From JAUQQI01 sp042408785 (lineage in GTDB: Bacteria; Chloroflexota; Dehalococcoidia; JAUQQI01), in NCBI GenBank assembly GCA_042408785.1, contig JBHOQU010000054.1, positions 1 to 51,327 of the forward strand: a DNA stretch of 51,327 nt, given 5' to 3'. A model generated the notes under the pieces. It was not told the DNA's origin. It was given only the letters and a program-made list of their open reading frames with translations, and made no database searches. This document shows, piece after piece, positions 6,408 to 14,969 of this stretch. Every line of letters begins with the position of its first letter. Position 1 is the stretch's first letter. The translations under genes were made by a program, and so were the position numbers.

Positions 6408-7418
6408 ATGGCCATCAAAGTCAGGGTTCTGCTCGTCGAAGAAGACCCCGATGCCCGGCTGGAGATGCGGCGGGCCCTCCAGCGGGCCCAGCTAACCAGC
6501 GCCGGCGAAGTCGGCTACGGCCGGTCGGCCGTGGCCTACGCCGCCGAAACCCGGCCGGATGTGGTCCTGCTGGGCATCAGCGAGCCCGTCGAACAGGCCC
6601 TGGAGACGGCGGCCCACCTCACCCAGGCCCTGCCCGAAACCCCCCTGGTGGCCTGTTCGGCCGCCACCGACCCGACGCTGATCCGGCGGGCGATGCTGGC
6701 CGGGGCCCAGGATTACCTGTTCCGGCCGGTCCACCCGGCCCAGCTGATGGAGGCCGTAAACACCGTTCTCCTCCGGGAGGAGCGCCGGCGGCTGGCCCAG
6801 ACCGCCGGGGCGCGGCCCTCCCAGGCCGCCCCGGCCCCAACCCCGGCCCCGGCCGAAGCCCGCACCGGCCCGGGCGGAAAGCGGGCCATCTCCTATCAGA
6901 TTCCGGCCGGCAAGCGGGCCTTCACGGTCCCGGTCAGTGTAACCCGCAGTCCGGCCGCCCTCATCGCCCCCGGCGACTTCGTCGACGTCATCGCCGTGAT
7001 GCGCCTTAAAGACCTCGGCCTCGAACTGCCCGCCGGGGGCGAAGAAGGCCCCTCGGTCCTGAAGCGCCGGTTGCTGGGCGGGGGCGACCGCCACCCGGCC
7101 CCCGGCCAGGACGACGACCGCTGGGCGGCCGTGACCGTGCTTCAGGGCCTGCAGGTCCTGGCCGTCCAGCGCCACTATATCGACAATGGCGCCCCTTACA
7201 ACCCCTCGGTGCGGGGCAACCCGCCCCGGGACGCCAACATAAACTTTGTAACGTTAGCCGTCACCCCGGAGCAGGCCCAGGTTCTGGCCCTCACCCTGGA
7301 GCAGGCGAAGGCCCTGACCCTGGCCCTGCGGCCCTTCGGCGACCTGGAGCCGAAGAACCTTATGCCTTCCGTGGAGCCCATTCGGCCCGAAGACCCGGCC
7401 CTGGCGGCGAGACCCTAG
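6408..7418 (+). CDS. Chimera: degenerate receiver domain fused to RcpC domain
   Basis: The 336-residue product joins two halves that match its neighbours. Residues 1-122 match the receiver-like N-terminus of the next gene (TadZ/CpaE). After a Pro/Ala-rich linker (about 128-155), residues 158-330 match the C-terminal RcpC domain of CpaB (LIAPGDFVDVIAV). The receiver lacks the phospho-acceptor: Gly 56 stands where Asp would be (LLGISEP), and the conserved Lys is Arg 106. The SAF domain and transmembrane helix of CpaB are absent, so the RcpC part, normally outside, would be cytoplasmic. GAGGG precedes the ATG. It probably arose by duplication of the cpaB-cpaE pair and an internal deletion. The frame is intact, so it may be functional. 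Confidence 0.85.
   Translation: MAIKVRVLLVEEDPDARLEMRRALQRAQLTSAGEVGYGRSAVAYAAETRPDVVLLGISEPVEQALETAAHLTQALPETPLVACSAATDPTLIRRAMLAGAQDYLFRPVHPAQLMEAVNTVLLREERRRLAQTAGARPSQAAPAPTPAPAEARTGPGGKRAISYQIPAGKRAFTVPVSVTRSPAALIAPGDFVDVIAVMRLKDLGLELPAGGEEGPSVLKRRLLGGGDRHPAPGQDDDRWAAVTVLQGLQVLAVQRHYIDNGAPYNPSVRGNPPRDANINFVTLAVTPEQAQVLALTLEQAKALTLALRPFGDLEPKNLMPSVEPIRPEDPALAARP
6414..6780 (+). repeat. Receiver-domain coding repeat, second copy at 7440-7806
   Basis: The segment encoding the degenerate receiver domain is duplicated at the start of the next gene with an offset of 1026 bases. A run of 38 identical bases (6471-6508 and 7497-7534) is visible, and protein similarity extends over about 120 residues. 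Confidence 0.9.
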
Positions 7419-7433
7419 AAGGGAGTGGTGTCT

Positions 7434-8651
7434 GTGGCAACCAAAATAAGAGTTCTTCTGGCCGATGAGGACCCGGACAGCCGGGTGGAGCTGAGACGGG
7501 CCCTCCAGCGGGCCCAGCTAACCAGCGCCGGCGAGGTGGGCTTCGGAATGTCCGCTATCTCCTACGCCGTCGAGACCCGGCCCGACATCATCCTCCTCTC
7601 CCTGGAGGAGCCGGCCGCCCGGCCCCTGCAGACCGCCGAGCGGCTCACCCAGGCCCTCCCCGAAACCCCCCTCATCGTGGTCTCGTCGGTCGCCGACCCG
7701 GGGATGATCCGGCGGGCGATGCTGGCCGGCGCCCGGGACTATCTCTTTAAGCCCCTTCAGGCGGCCCAGCTCCTGGAATCCGTAACCACCGTCCTCGAAC
7801 AGCTCGAACAGCGGCGGCGAACCCAGGCCGGGCAGGTCAAGGCCACTGGCCGGGGCACGGTGGTGCTGGTCACCGGGGCCAAAGGGGGCATCGGCAAGAC
7901 CGTCGTCGCCGTCAACCTCGCCCTGGGCCTGCGCCTTAAGGCCGGCCAGTCGGTGGTCCTGGTGGACGCCGACAGCACCTTCGGGGACGTGGCCACCATG
8001 CTGGACATGCGCCCCGACCGGACCATCGTCGAACTCTTCCCGGTGGCCGACCGGCTAGACCGGAACACCATCCACCAGTACCTTACGCCGCATCCTACCG
8101 GCCTTCAGGTGCTGGCGGGTCCGGCCGACGGCGCCGGCTGGGAGCAGGCGAACGTCGAGAACTTAAAGAAGCTTATCGACCTTCTGGCCCAGCTCTTTGA
8201 CTTCGTGGTGGTAGATACGGCCGGGTCCTTTGACCGGACGGTCCGGAGCCTGGCGGAGGTTGCCACCCTGATCCTGGTGGTCACCAGCGGGGAGGTCTCC
8301 AGCATCCGGGATACCGCCGGGGGCCTGGCCCGCCTCCAGATGTGGGGCATCGACCCGGCCCGGGTCAAGGTCATCCTCAACCGGACCGTAAGCGGCGACG
8401 GCGTAAAGCCGGCCGACATCAAGCAGGGGCTGGGCCACGACATCTTCTGGGAGCTTCCCTATGACCGGGCCGTGGCCCAGTCGGTCCAGCTGGGGGAGCC
8501 CCTCGTCTTAAACAGCGCCGGCTCGGCAACGGCCCGGCGGATGCGGGAGCTGGCCCTGCGGGTGGCCGGCCTGCGCCGCCCGGCCCCTCCGCCGTCGGAG
8601 ACGAAGGCCAAATCCGGCTCTTTCCTTACGAGATTCTTGTTCGGGAGGTAG
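7434..8651 (+). CDS. cpaE: TadZ/CpaE pilus localisation ATPase
   Basis: The 405-residue product has an N-terminal atypical receiver domain (1-120) with Ser 56 in place of the phospho-acceptor Asp, and Lys 106 kept. A MinD/ParA-type ATPase domain (about 140-385) follows, with deviant Walker A KGGIGKT (150-156) and the switch/Walker B region VVVDTAGSFD. GTG codons occur at 7425, 7428 and 7434. The last fits best with AAGGGA at 7419-7424 and gives an N-terminus (MATKIRVLL) parallel to the chimera's (MAIKVRVLL). TadZ proteins mark the pole or site where the Tad machine assembles. Confidence 0.92.
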   Translation: MATKIRVLLADEDPDSRVELRRALQRAQLTSAGEVGFGMSAISYAVETRPDIILLSLEEPAARPLQTAERLTQALPETPLIVVSSVADPGMIRRAMLAGARDYLFKPLQAAQLLESVTTVLEQLEQRRRTQAGQVKATGRGTVVLVTGAKGGIGKTVVAVNLALGLRLKAGQSVVLVDADSTFGDVATMLDMRPDRTIVELFPVADRLDRNTIHQYLTPHPTGLQVLAGPADGAGWEQANVENLKKLIDLLAQLFDFVVVDTAGSFDRTVRSLAEVATLILVVTSGEVSSIRDTAGGLARLQMWGIDPARVKVILNRTVSGDGVKPADIKQGLGHDIFWELPYDRAVAQSVQLGEPLVLNSAGSATARRMRELALRVAGLRRPAPPPSETKAKSGSFLTRFLFGR

Positions 8652-8657
8652 CGGCAG

Positions 8658-9992
8658 ATGACCCAGTCTTGGGAGCGCACCCAGGTTTTTAACCGAACCC
8701 GGCCCTGGGCCCGGGCCTACGACGACCGCAGCCGCGAAATCGAGGCCCAGCTTCACCAGCACCTGATTCGCCAGCTCGACGACGCCGCCCTGCGCCGGCT
8801 GGACCCGGAGCGGGCCCGGGAGGAGGTGCGCAAGGCCGCCCGCCAGCTCGCCTCCCAGCTCTTTCCGACCCTGGTTGGGGACGACAAAGAAGAGGTTATC
8901 GAGCGGGTTTTAAACGACATTCTGGGCCTGGGGCCCATCCAGCCCCTGCTGGACGACCCAACCGTATCGGAGGTTATGGTCAACGCCCCCGACGAGGTTT
9001 ACTACGAGCGGGACGGGATCATTTACAAAAGCGACATTAACTTCCGGGATGTGGCCCACATTTACCAGGTAATCGATAAGATAGTCTCAGCCCTGGGCCG
9101 TCACGTGGACGAGGCGTCGCCGATGGTAGACGCCCGACTGCCCGACGGCTCCCGGGTGAATATCATTATCCCGCCCCTCTGCCCCAAGAGCCCGGTGGTA
9201 ACCATCCGCAAGTTCCGGAGCGACCGCTACACGATGGCCGACCTCATCAAGGTGGGCACCCTGACCGAGGAGATGGCCCGGTTACTCCGGGCGGCGGTCC
9301 GAGCCAAGCTTAACATCGTCATATCGGGCGGCACCGGCACCGGCAAAACCACCCTTTTAAACGCCCTTTCGGCCGCCATTCCGCCCAACGAGCGGATCAT
9401 CACCATCGAAGACCCCATCGAGCTTTCCCTCCAGCAGCCTCATGTTATCGCCCTGGAGGCCCGGCCGCCCTCCATCGAGGGCAAGGGGGAGGTTACCCAG
9501 CGGGCCCTGGTCCGCAACGCCCTGCGGATGCGCCCCGACCGGATAATCGTGGGCGAGGTTCGGGGGCCCGAAGCCTTCGACATGATGCAGGCGATGAACA
9601 CCGGCCACGAGGGCTCCCTCACCACCGTCCACGCCAACTCCCCCCGGGACGCCCTCGCCCGGATCGAGAACATGATCCTCATGGCCGGCTTCGAACTGCC
9701 GGTAGTGGTGATCCGGGAGCAGATTGCGTCGGCCATTCACATGATCATTCAGCTGGCCCGGCTCGTGGACGGCTCCCGCAAGATCGTCCAGATTACGGAG
9801 GTGTCGGGGATGGAGGGGAGTATGGTCACCCTCCAGGACATCTTCGTCTTCAAGCAGACCGGCATCGACGCCGACGGCCGGGTTCTGGGCGAACTGCGGG
9901 CCACCGGCATCCGGCCCAAGTTTGCGGACCGGCTCAAGGCCTTCGGTCTGGACCTGCCGGAGGATATCTTTAACGTGCGAAGGTGGGGTTAA
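8658..9992 (+). CDS. cpaF: TadA/CpaF pilus assembly secretion ATPase
   Basis: The 444-residue product is a GspE-family hexameric ATPase that powers pilus assembly. Walker A is GGTGTGKTTLL. The Asp-box region contains EDPIEL. Walker B is RIIVGEVRG and the His-box contains TTVHANSPRDAL. An N-terminal helical region precedes the N1D-like domain (about residues 80-200). GGAGG (8644-8648) lies shortly before the ATG. It is in the usual Tad order, between the TadZ gene and tadB/tadC. Confidence 0.96.
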   Translation: MTQSWERTQVFNRTRPWARAYDDRSREIEAQLHQHLIRQLDDAALRRLDPERAREEVRKAARQLASQLFPTLVGDDKEEVIERVLNDILGLGPIQPLLDDPTVSEVMVNAPDEVYYERDGIIYKSDINFRDVAHIYQVIDKIVSALGRHVDEASPMVDARLPDGSRVNIIIPPLCPKSPVVTIRKFRSDRYTMADLIKVGTLTEEMARLLRAAVRAKLNIVISGGTGTGKTTLLNALSAAIPPNERIITIEDPIELSLQQPHVIALEARPPSIEGKGEVTQRALVRNALRMRPDRIIVGEVRGPEAFDMMQAMNTGHEGSLTTVHANSPRDALARIENMILMAGFELPVVVIREQIASAIHMIIQLARLVDGSRKIVQITEVSGMEGSMVTLQDIFVFKQTGIDADGRVLGELRATGIRPKFADRLKAFGLDLPEDIFNVRRWG

Positions 9993-9994
9993 TC

Positions 9995-10963
9995 ATGGAG
10001 CTTATACCCCTCTTAAGCGGTCTTTTTACTGGGCTGGCAGTGGCCCTGGCCGCCTACTACGGCCTGAGCCGCTGGCTCGCCCACCGGCAGATGCTTGCCC
10101 GACGGGTCCGCCGGGAGATGAGCCCGGTGGGCGAGCTCACGGTCCTCCTGCGCCAGGAGCGGGCCCGGGCCATCCTCCTGCCCCTCTCGGCGAAGGCCAA
10201 GGATCAGCTGCAGGACCAGCTGGAGCAGGCCGGCTGGCGGCTCCGGCCGGAGGAGTTTGCGGTCCTCCGGCTGGGGGTCGCCCTGCTGGGCGGGCTGGTC
10301 GGGCTCCTGGCGGCCGGGCGGCTGGGGGCCTGGGGCATTCAGCTCCTGCTGGGGGCGGTCCCCGGCTTCCTGGTCGGCTGGGTTGTTCCCGGCTGGTACC
10401 TGGCTTACAGCCGGGAGCGGCGGCTCCGAATGATCGAAAAACAGCTCCCGGACGCCCTGACGGCCATGGCCAAGTCCCTACGGGCGGGCCTGGGCATCCT
10501 CCAGGCCGTGAACTACGTGGCCCAGGAGACCCCGCCGCCCCTGGGGACCGAGTTTCAGAACCTGCTCCGGGACCTCCAGCTGGGCATCGAGGCGGAGGAG
10601 GCCTTTGCCGCCCTGGCGAAGCGGGTCGGCAGTGAGGACCTGCAGATCGCCGTGACGGCCATCATCATCCAGCGGACCATCGGGGGCAACCTGGCCGAGA
10701 TCCTGATGAACGTAACCAATACGATTCGGGAGCGGGCCCGGCTTCAGGCCGAGGTTCGGGCTCTAACGGCTCGCCAGCGACTCACCACAAATATTGCCGC
10801 GGCCATACCGGTTATCGTCGGCATCGCCTTTATGATTTTGAATCCAAAGCTAACCGACCTTCTTATCAATACCACCGAAGGCAGGATTTCCCTCGCCATC
10901 GGCGTCTTCTTTGAACTGCTCGGCATTTGGCTGGTCAGGCGACTGGCCGTAATTGAGGTGTAA
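9995..10963 (+). CDS. tadB: TadB inner-membrane platform protein
   Basis: The 322-residue product is a GspF/T2SSF-family membrane protein. It has an N-terminal helix, a pair of helices around residues 90-130, a conserved cytoplasmic F domain (LPDALTAMAKSLRAGLGI, then GSEDLQIAVTAIIIQ with the GGNLAE motif) and C-terminal helices. ATG 9995 follows AAGGTGGGG, three bases after the cpaF stop. With TadC it forms the platform on which the ATPase acts. Confidence 0.93.
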   Translation: MELIPLLSGLFTGLAVALAAYYGLSRWLAHRQMLARRVRREMSPVGELTVLLRQERARAILLPLSAKAKDQLQDQLEQAGWRLRPEEFAVLRLGVALLGGLVGLLAAGRLGAWGIQLLLGAVPGFLVGWVVPGWYLAYSRERRLRMIEKQLPDALTAMAKSLRAGLGILQAVNYVAQETPPPLGTEFQNLLRDLQLGIEAEEAFAALAKRVGSEDLQIAVTAIIIQRTIGGNLAEILMNVTNTIRERARLQAEVRALTARQRLTTNIAAAIPVIVGIAFMILNPKLTDLLINTTEGRISLAIGVFFELLGIWLVRRLAVIEV

Positions 10964-10967
10964 CGCC

Positions 10968-11897
10968 ATGTTGACCACTTTAATCGGTCTGCTTACGTTT
11001 GTCAGCGTCACCCTGCTGGCCTGGGAACTGCTCCGGCCGAAGGAAAACCCCGTCCTGCGCCGGATCGGGGCGGGGGCACCGCCGGAGCCTACCCGGGAGC
11101 GTCAGCTTAAGGGAAGTTTGCTCCGGCGGCTGGTGGGGCCGGCGGCCGCGGACCTGGGCCGGCGGCTGGCGGCGGTTTTGCCGCCGGGACTGGTCCGGCG
11201 GGTTGACCGGGCGCTCATCGAGGCCAATCTGGATATGCCGGCCGGGACTTTCATTGGCCTGTGGTGTCTCTTCGTGGTGTTTGGGGCGGGGTTAGCGCTG
11301 TATTTCAACTGGGCCAGGCCCACATTGCCAAGCGCTGTCCGGATTTTGATAACGCTTTATACCGCGGGTTTTTTTGCCGCGCTGCCCTATGTGCTGGTCC
11401 TGCGGCGGGCCGCCCGCCGCAAGAAACAGATAACCAAGGACCTGCCGTTTGCGCTGGACCTGCTGGTCACCTGCGTGGAGGCGGGGGTCGGGGTCGAGGC
11501 GGCCTTTGCCATTGTTACCGAGAAGACCAGCGGGCCCATCTCCGAAACCTTTGCCCGCTATCTTAAAGAAGTGGGCCTCGGCCGGCCCCGGCGGGAGGCC
11601 CTGATGGACGTGGCCCGGCGGACGGGGGTGCCGGACCTTATCCGGTTTGCCACCTCGGTGGAGCAGGCCGAGGAGATGGGCGCAAGCCTGGGGGATGTTC
11701 TCCGCAAGCAGGCCGAAGATATGCGGTTGATGCGCCGGCTCCGGGCGCAGGAGGCTGCAAACCGGGCCCCGGTTTTGATGACCATCCCGATGGCCCTCGG
11801 GTTCCTCCCGGCTATGGCCGCTGTAACCGTGGTTCCGTCGATATTGAATCTTGTTCGGTTCGTCTTGGGCCTTGGGCGGGGGGCACCCTTCCCATAA
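10968..11897 (+). CDS. tadC: TadC inner-membrane platform protein
   Basis: The 309-residue product is the second T2SSF-family protein. An N-terminal helix is followed by a helix pair around residues 85-140, the F domain with DLPFALDLLVTCVEAGVG and a downstream SLGDVLRKQAEDMR segment, and a C-terminal hydrophobic pair. The ATG at 10968 lies five bases after the tadB stop. Gene order tadA-tadB-tadC is standard. Confidence 0.93.
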   Translation: MLTTLIGLLTFVSVTLLAWELLRPKENPVLRRIGAGAPPEPTRERQLKGSLLRRLVGPAAADLGRRLAAVLPPGLVRRVDRALIEANLDMPAGTFIGLWCLFVVFGAGLALYFNWARPTLPSAVRILITLYTAGFFAALPYVLVLRRAARRKKQITKDLPFALDLLVTCVEAGVGVEAAFAIVTEKTSGPISETFARYLKEVGLGRPRREALMDVARRTGVPDLIRFATSVEQAEEMGASLGDVLRKQAEDMRLMRRLRAQEAANRAPVLMTIPMALGFLPAMAAVTVVPSILNLVRFVLGLGRGAPFP

Positions 11898-11930
11898 AGC
11901 CGGCAGCTTGGACGAAGGTTGGTGACCGAA

Positions 11931-13451
11931 ATGAAGTGGCTGATTCGGAGCCTGGCCGTAATCGTCGGGCTGGCCGCGGTAACCGCGGCCCTGCCGTCGG
12001 GCGGGTTCGTCGTCGCCGACGGGGGCATAACCCTCTCCATCCTCGGGGTGGACGACTCGAAATTCCCCGACGTCACCGCTATCGTCATGGCCGACCTGCG
12101 GGGCCGGCCCATCGCCGAGCTCCGGCCGGAGGACGTCCGGGTCGAGGACCTGGGGGTCCCGGCCCAGGTGGTCTCGGTCCGGCGGGCCGGCACCGAGACG
12201 CCCCTGGCCCTGGTGCTGGCGCTGGACACCAGCGGAAGCATGGGTCCGCAGTACGGCGACAGCCTGGCGCGGGCTAAGGAGGCGGCCGTCACCCTGGTCA
12301 ACGGCCTGCGGCCCGGCGACCGGGTGGCCCTCATCAGCTTCGCCAACGACGTGACAGTCCAGGTGCCCTTCACCCAGGACCGGGCCGCGGTCGTCAACGC
12401 CATAAGGGGCCTGCAGGCTTACGGGAATACGGCCCTTTATCAGGCGGTGGCCGAGGCGGCCCGGCTGGCGGGGGAGGCCGGCGTCCCCCGGCGGGCGGTG
12501 GTCCTCCTCACGGACGGCGAGGACTTTGGCGGCCGCTCGCAGGTGGGCCGGGACGAATCCCTTAACCTGGCGGCGGCCTCCGCCCCGCAGTTTCTGGTCA
12601 TCGGCCTGGGCCAGGATATCGACCGGCAGTACCTGGCCGAGCTGGCCGCCCGAACCCAGGGCCGGTACGTGGAGGCGCCGGGGCCGGCGGACCTGGCTGG
12701 GGCCTTCGGGGCCCTGGCCGAGATCCTGCGCAGTCACCTGGAAGTGACCTACCGGGTAGCCAACCAGCTTGACCGGGCGGACCGCAGCGTTAAAATTACC
12801 CTGACCAGGGACGGGGCGACCGGCACCGCCGAGCGGGCGTACACTAACAGCCGCCCGGTTGCGGTGGCCCCACCGGCCCCGCCGCCGGTTCCGGCGCCGG
12901 CCCCCGAACCCAGGGTGGTAGAGCCCCAGCCCCTGCTTACCCCGCTGGAGCAGGCCCTCCTGGCGGTGGGAGTGCTGGGTCTGGCGGCCGCCGGGGCGGT
13001 GATGGTTGTCCGGCGGCTCAGAAAGGAGCCGGAGCCTGAGCTTATGCCCCTGCCCGACGACCCCCTCGACCTCCCCCCGCCCGTTTACACCCCGCCCGAA
13101 GTGCCCGACGTCATCGAGGTGGTGCTCAGCGGGGGCCCGTCCCAGCTTTTAGAGGCCCGGTTTGCCATCGGGCCTGAGCCCCAGACCATCGGCTGGGCCG
13201 AGGACTGCCAGATCCGGCTGCCGGAGGCCCCGGGTTTCGCGCCCGAGCACGTCCGGGTCTGGCTCCAGGAGGCCCGGCTCATCCTGCACCACCTGGCCCC
13301 CGGCACGACCACCCTGGTCAACGGGGAGCCGGTGGTCTGGGCGTCGGTGGGCGAGGGGGACGAGTTTAAAGTTGGGCCCTACGTCTTTACCTGCCGGGGG
13401 ATGGTTCGGTCCGGCGGGCTGGCGTCGGGGAGCCGCTCGGGGCTGGATTAG
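11931..13451 (+). CDS. Membrane protein with external vWA and internal FHA-like domain
   Basis: The 506-residue product begins with a signal-like helix (residues 1-25). A von Willebrand A domain follows (about 92-265) with a complete-looking MIDAS start (LDTSGSM) and LLTDGEDF. A Pro-rich linker leads to a transmembrane helix (about 342-362). The C-terminal part (about 395-490) resembles an FHA fold (IGWAEDCQIRLPEAPGFAPEHV ends the first strands; the usual Ser-Arg-x-His is reduced to EH). TTG 11919 and GTG 11922 are also possible starts, but ATG 11931 sits better after GAAGG. vWA proteins accompany some Tad loci. The topology suggests coupling an external metal-dependent adhesion to internal phosphopeptide recognition. 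Confidence 0.8.
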   Translation: MKWLIRSLAVIVGLAAVTAALPSGGFVVADGGITLSILGVDDSKFPDVTAIVMADLRGRPIAELRPEDVRVEDLGVPAQVVSVRRAGTETPLALVLALDTSGSMGPQYGDSLARAKEAAVTLVNGLRPGDRVALISFANDVTVQVPFTQDRAAVVNAIRGLQAYGNTALYQAVAEAARLAGEAGVPRRAVVLLTDGEDFGGRSQVGRDESLNLAAASAPQFLVIGLGQDIDRQYLAELAARTQGRYVEAPGPADLAGAFGALAEILRSHLEVTYRVANQLDRADRSVKITLTRDGATGTAERAYTNSRPVAVAPPAPPPVPAPAPEPRVVEPQPLLTPLEQALLAVGVLGLAAAGAVMVVRRLRKEPEPELMPLPDDPLDLPPPVYTPPEVPDVIEVVLSGGPSQLLEARFAIGPEPQTIGWAEDCQIRLPEAPGFAPEHVRVWLQEARLILHHLAPGTTTLVNGEPVVWASVGEGDEFKVGPYVFTCRGMVRSGGLASGSRSGLD

Positions 13452-13454
13452 CCG

Positions 13455-14009
13455 ATGGCGGCGCTGGACCACGCCGCCTGGCGGCGGCACGGGCCGACCA
13501 TCCTGGGGGCGGTGGGGTTTGGGGCGGCCGTCGGGGTTGCGGCCTTGAAGGCCCCGGACCCCCTGCGGGCCCTCCTGGGCCTGAGCTACCTGGGCCTCCT
13601 GGTTGTGATGGCCGTCTGGGACCTGCGCACCCTGCGGGTGCCGAACCGGCTGGTCTTCCCGGCCACGGCCTTCACCCTGGGGACGTCCGTTCTGCTGGGG
13701 CCGACGGCCGCCTTCCAGGCGGTGGGAGGCTGGCTGACCACCGGGGTTATACTCCTGATGGTGGCGGTGCTGGGGCGGGGGGCGATGGGGTTCGGCGACG
13801 TGAAGGTGGGGGCCCTCTGCGGGGCGGTGGTGGGGCTCGGGGGAACGATGCCGATGCTGGCCGCAACCTTCGCGGCCGGCGGGACCTTGGCCGCCGTCCT
13901 GCTGGCGCTCAGGGTGCGCCGGCCCAAGGATGTGGTCGCCTTCACGCCGTTTCTGGTCGGGGCCACCATCCTCGTCCTGGCCTGTTACCCGCTCTACCTT
14001 TGGGGGTGA
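13455..14009 (+). CDS. tadV: Prepilin peptidase, A24 family (TadV/CpaA)
   Basis: The 184-residue product has about six hydrophobic segments. It carries both aspartate motifs of the A24 peptidases: a first Asp in VWDLRTLRVPN and a second in GFGDVK. It lacks the N-terminal methylase domain of PilD, as expected for the Tad type. It would cleave the Flp pilins, TadE and possibly the TadG-like protein. It starts four bases after the vWA gene stop. Confidence 0.93.
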   Translation: MAALDHAAWRRHGPTILGAVGFGAAVGVAALKAPDPLRALLGLSYLGLLVVMAVWDLRTLRVPNRLVFPATAFTLGTSVLLGPTAAFQAVGGWLTTGVILLMVAVLGRGAMGFGDVKVGALCGAVVGLGGTMPMLAATFAAGGTLAAVLLALRVRRPKDVVAFTPFLVGATILVLACYPLYLWG

Positions 14010-14015
14010 GCCGCC

Positions 14016-14942
14016 GTGAAGAAGGTCGCCATCAACCTGAACGGCCGCCACCTTTGGGTGGCCGCGGTGGCGGACAACCCCTGGACGCGGTTCTGGGGGC
14101 TTATGGGCCGCCGCCGACTTAACCCCGGCCAAGGACTGCTGCTTAGGCCGTGTCGGTCGGTTCATACCTGGTTTATGCGTTTTCCTATCGATGTGGTCTA
14201 CCTGGCCGCGGACGGGACGGTTACCGCCGTCCACCCGAACCTGCGGCCGTTTAGGGTTTCCTTTGGGGGCCGGGGCGCCCGGATGGCTTTGGAGCTTCCG
14301 GCCGGGGCCGCCGGGCTGGCGGGCATCAAACCCGGCCAGCGGCTTAACATCAAACCCCTGTCTGCCCGTCGACAGTTTGCGCCCACGGAGGTCATAAGTT
14401 TCGGCCTTGCCGTCGGCTCGGCGCTCGGCCTTACCGCCTGGGTCTGGGACGACCTGGAACACATGCGGCTGGTGGAGATCGGGGTTGCCTGGGCGCACCT
14501 GCTTATGACCATCGGCCTCTTTGTGACCTTGGCCGGGCTGGTGGTTGTCCTTGGCCGCTCGGCCGGCCGGCTCCCGGCCTATCTGGCTTTCGGGGCCGGG
14601 TTTGGCCTTGCCTTCGTTCAGCCCCTGGCCGGCCGGGTGGTCTGGCTGGTCCTGGCCCTTGCGGCCGTCCGGCTGGGGCTGCGGTCCGGCAACCGGCAGT
14701 TTGCGCTGGCGTGCCTGGGCCCGGCGGTAGTGCTGGTGGGGGCCGTCGTCGACATGTTCTGGCACCAGGCGAACCCTGGGGTGGTGGAAGCCAACATGCT
14801 CCTTCTGCCCGGCCACGCCATCGAACTGGCCGGCTGGACCCTGGGCCTGGTGGGCTCAATCTTGGCCTGGACCCGGGCAGGCCAGCCCGAGTCGCCTGGC
14901 CGCGCCCGGTGTCTCGGCGCCGGCGGCTCTCCCGACCCTTAA
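14016..14942 (+). CDS. DUF192 domain fused to a multi-pass membrane domain
   Basis: The 308-residue product begins with a DUF192 domain (residues 1-115; FWGLMGR, then SVHTWFMRFPIDVVYL), a small family often found beside Tad genes. Residues 130-290 form about six membrane helices. That part contains WDDLEHM in its first helix and, near the end, VDMFWHQANP and PGHAIELAGW, a pattern of acidic and His residues seen in some uncharacterised membrane proteins. The function of neither part is known. GTG at 14016 lies six bases after the tadV stop, so it is probably the last gene of the pilus operon. Confidence 0.75.
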   Translation: MKKVAINLNGRHLWVAAVADNPWTRFWGLMGRRRLNPGQGLLLRPCRSVHTWFMRFPIDVVYLAADGTVTAVHPNLRPFRVSFGGRGARMALELPAGAAGLAGIKPGQRLNIKPLSARRQFAPTEVISFGLAVGSALGLTAWVWDDLEHMRLVEIGVAWAHLLMTIGLFVTLAGLVVVLGRSAGRLPAYLAFGAGFGLAFVQPLAGRVVWLVLALAAVRLGLRSGNRQFALACLGPAVVLVGAVVDMFWHQANPGVVEANMLLLPGHAIELAGWTLGLVGSILAWTRAGQPESPGRARCLGAGGSPDP

Positions 14943-14969
14943 CTGGTATAATCTCTCTGCGAGAGGGGG

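Noticed and set aside
13149..14816. Very long antisense ORF (over 500 codons) opposite the vWA, tadV and DUF192 genes
   Set aside because: Its product is a Pro/Gly/Gln/His/Arg-rich shadow typical of GC-rich DNA, without any domain; the + strand genes have clear motifs.
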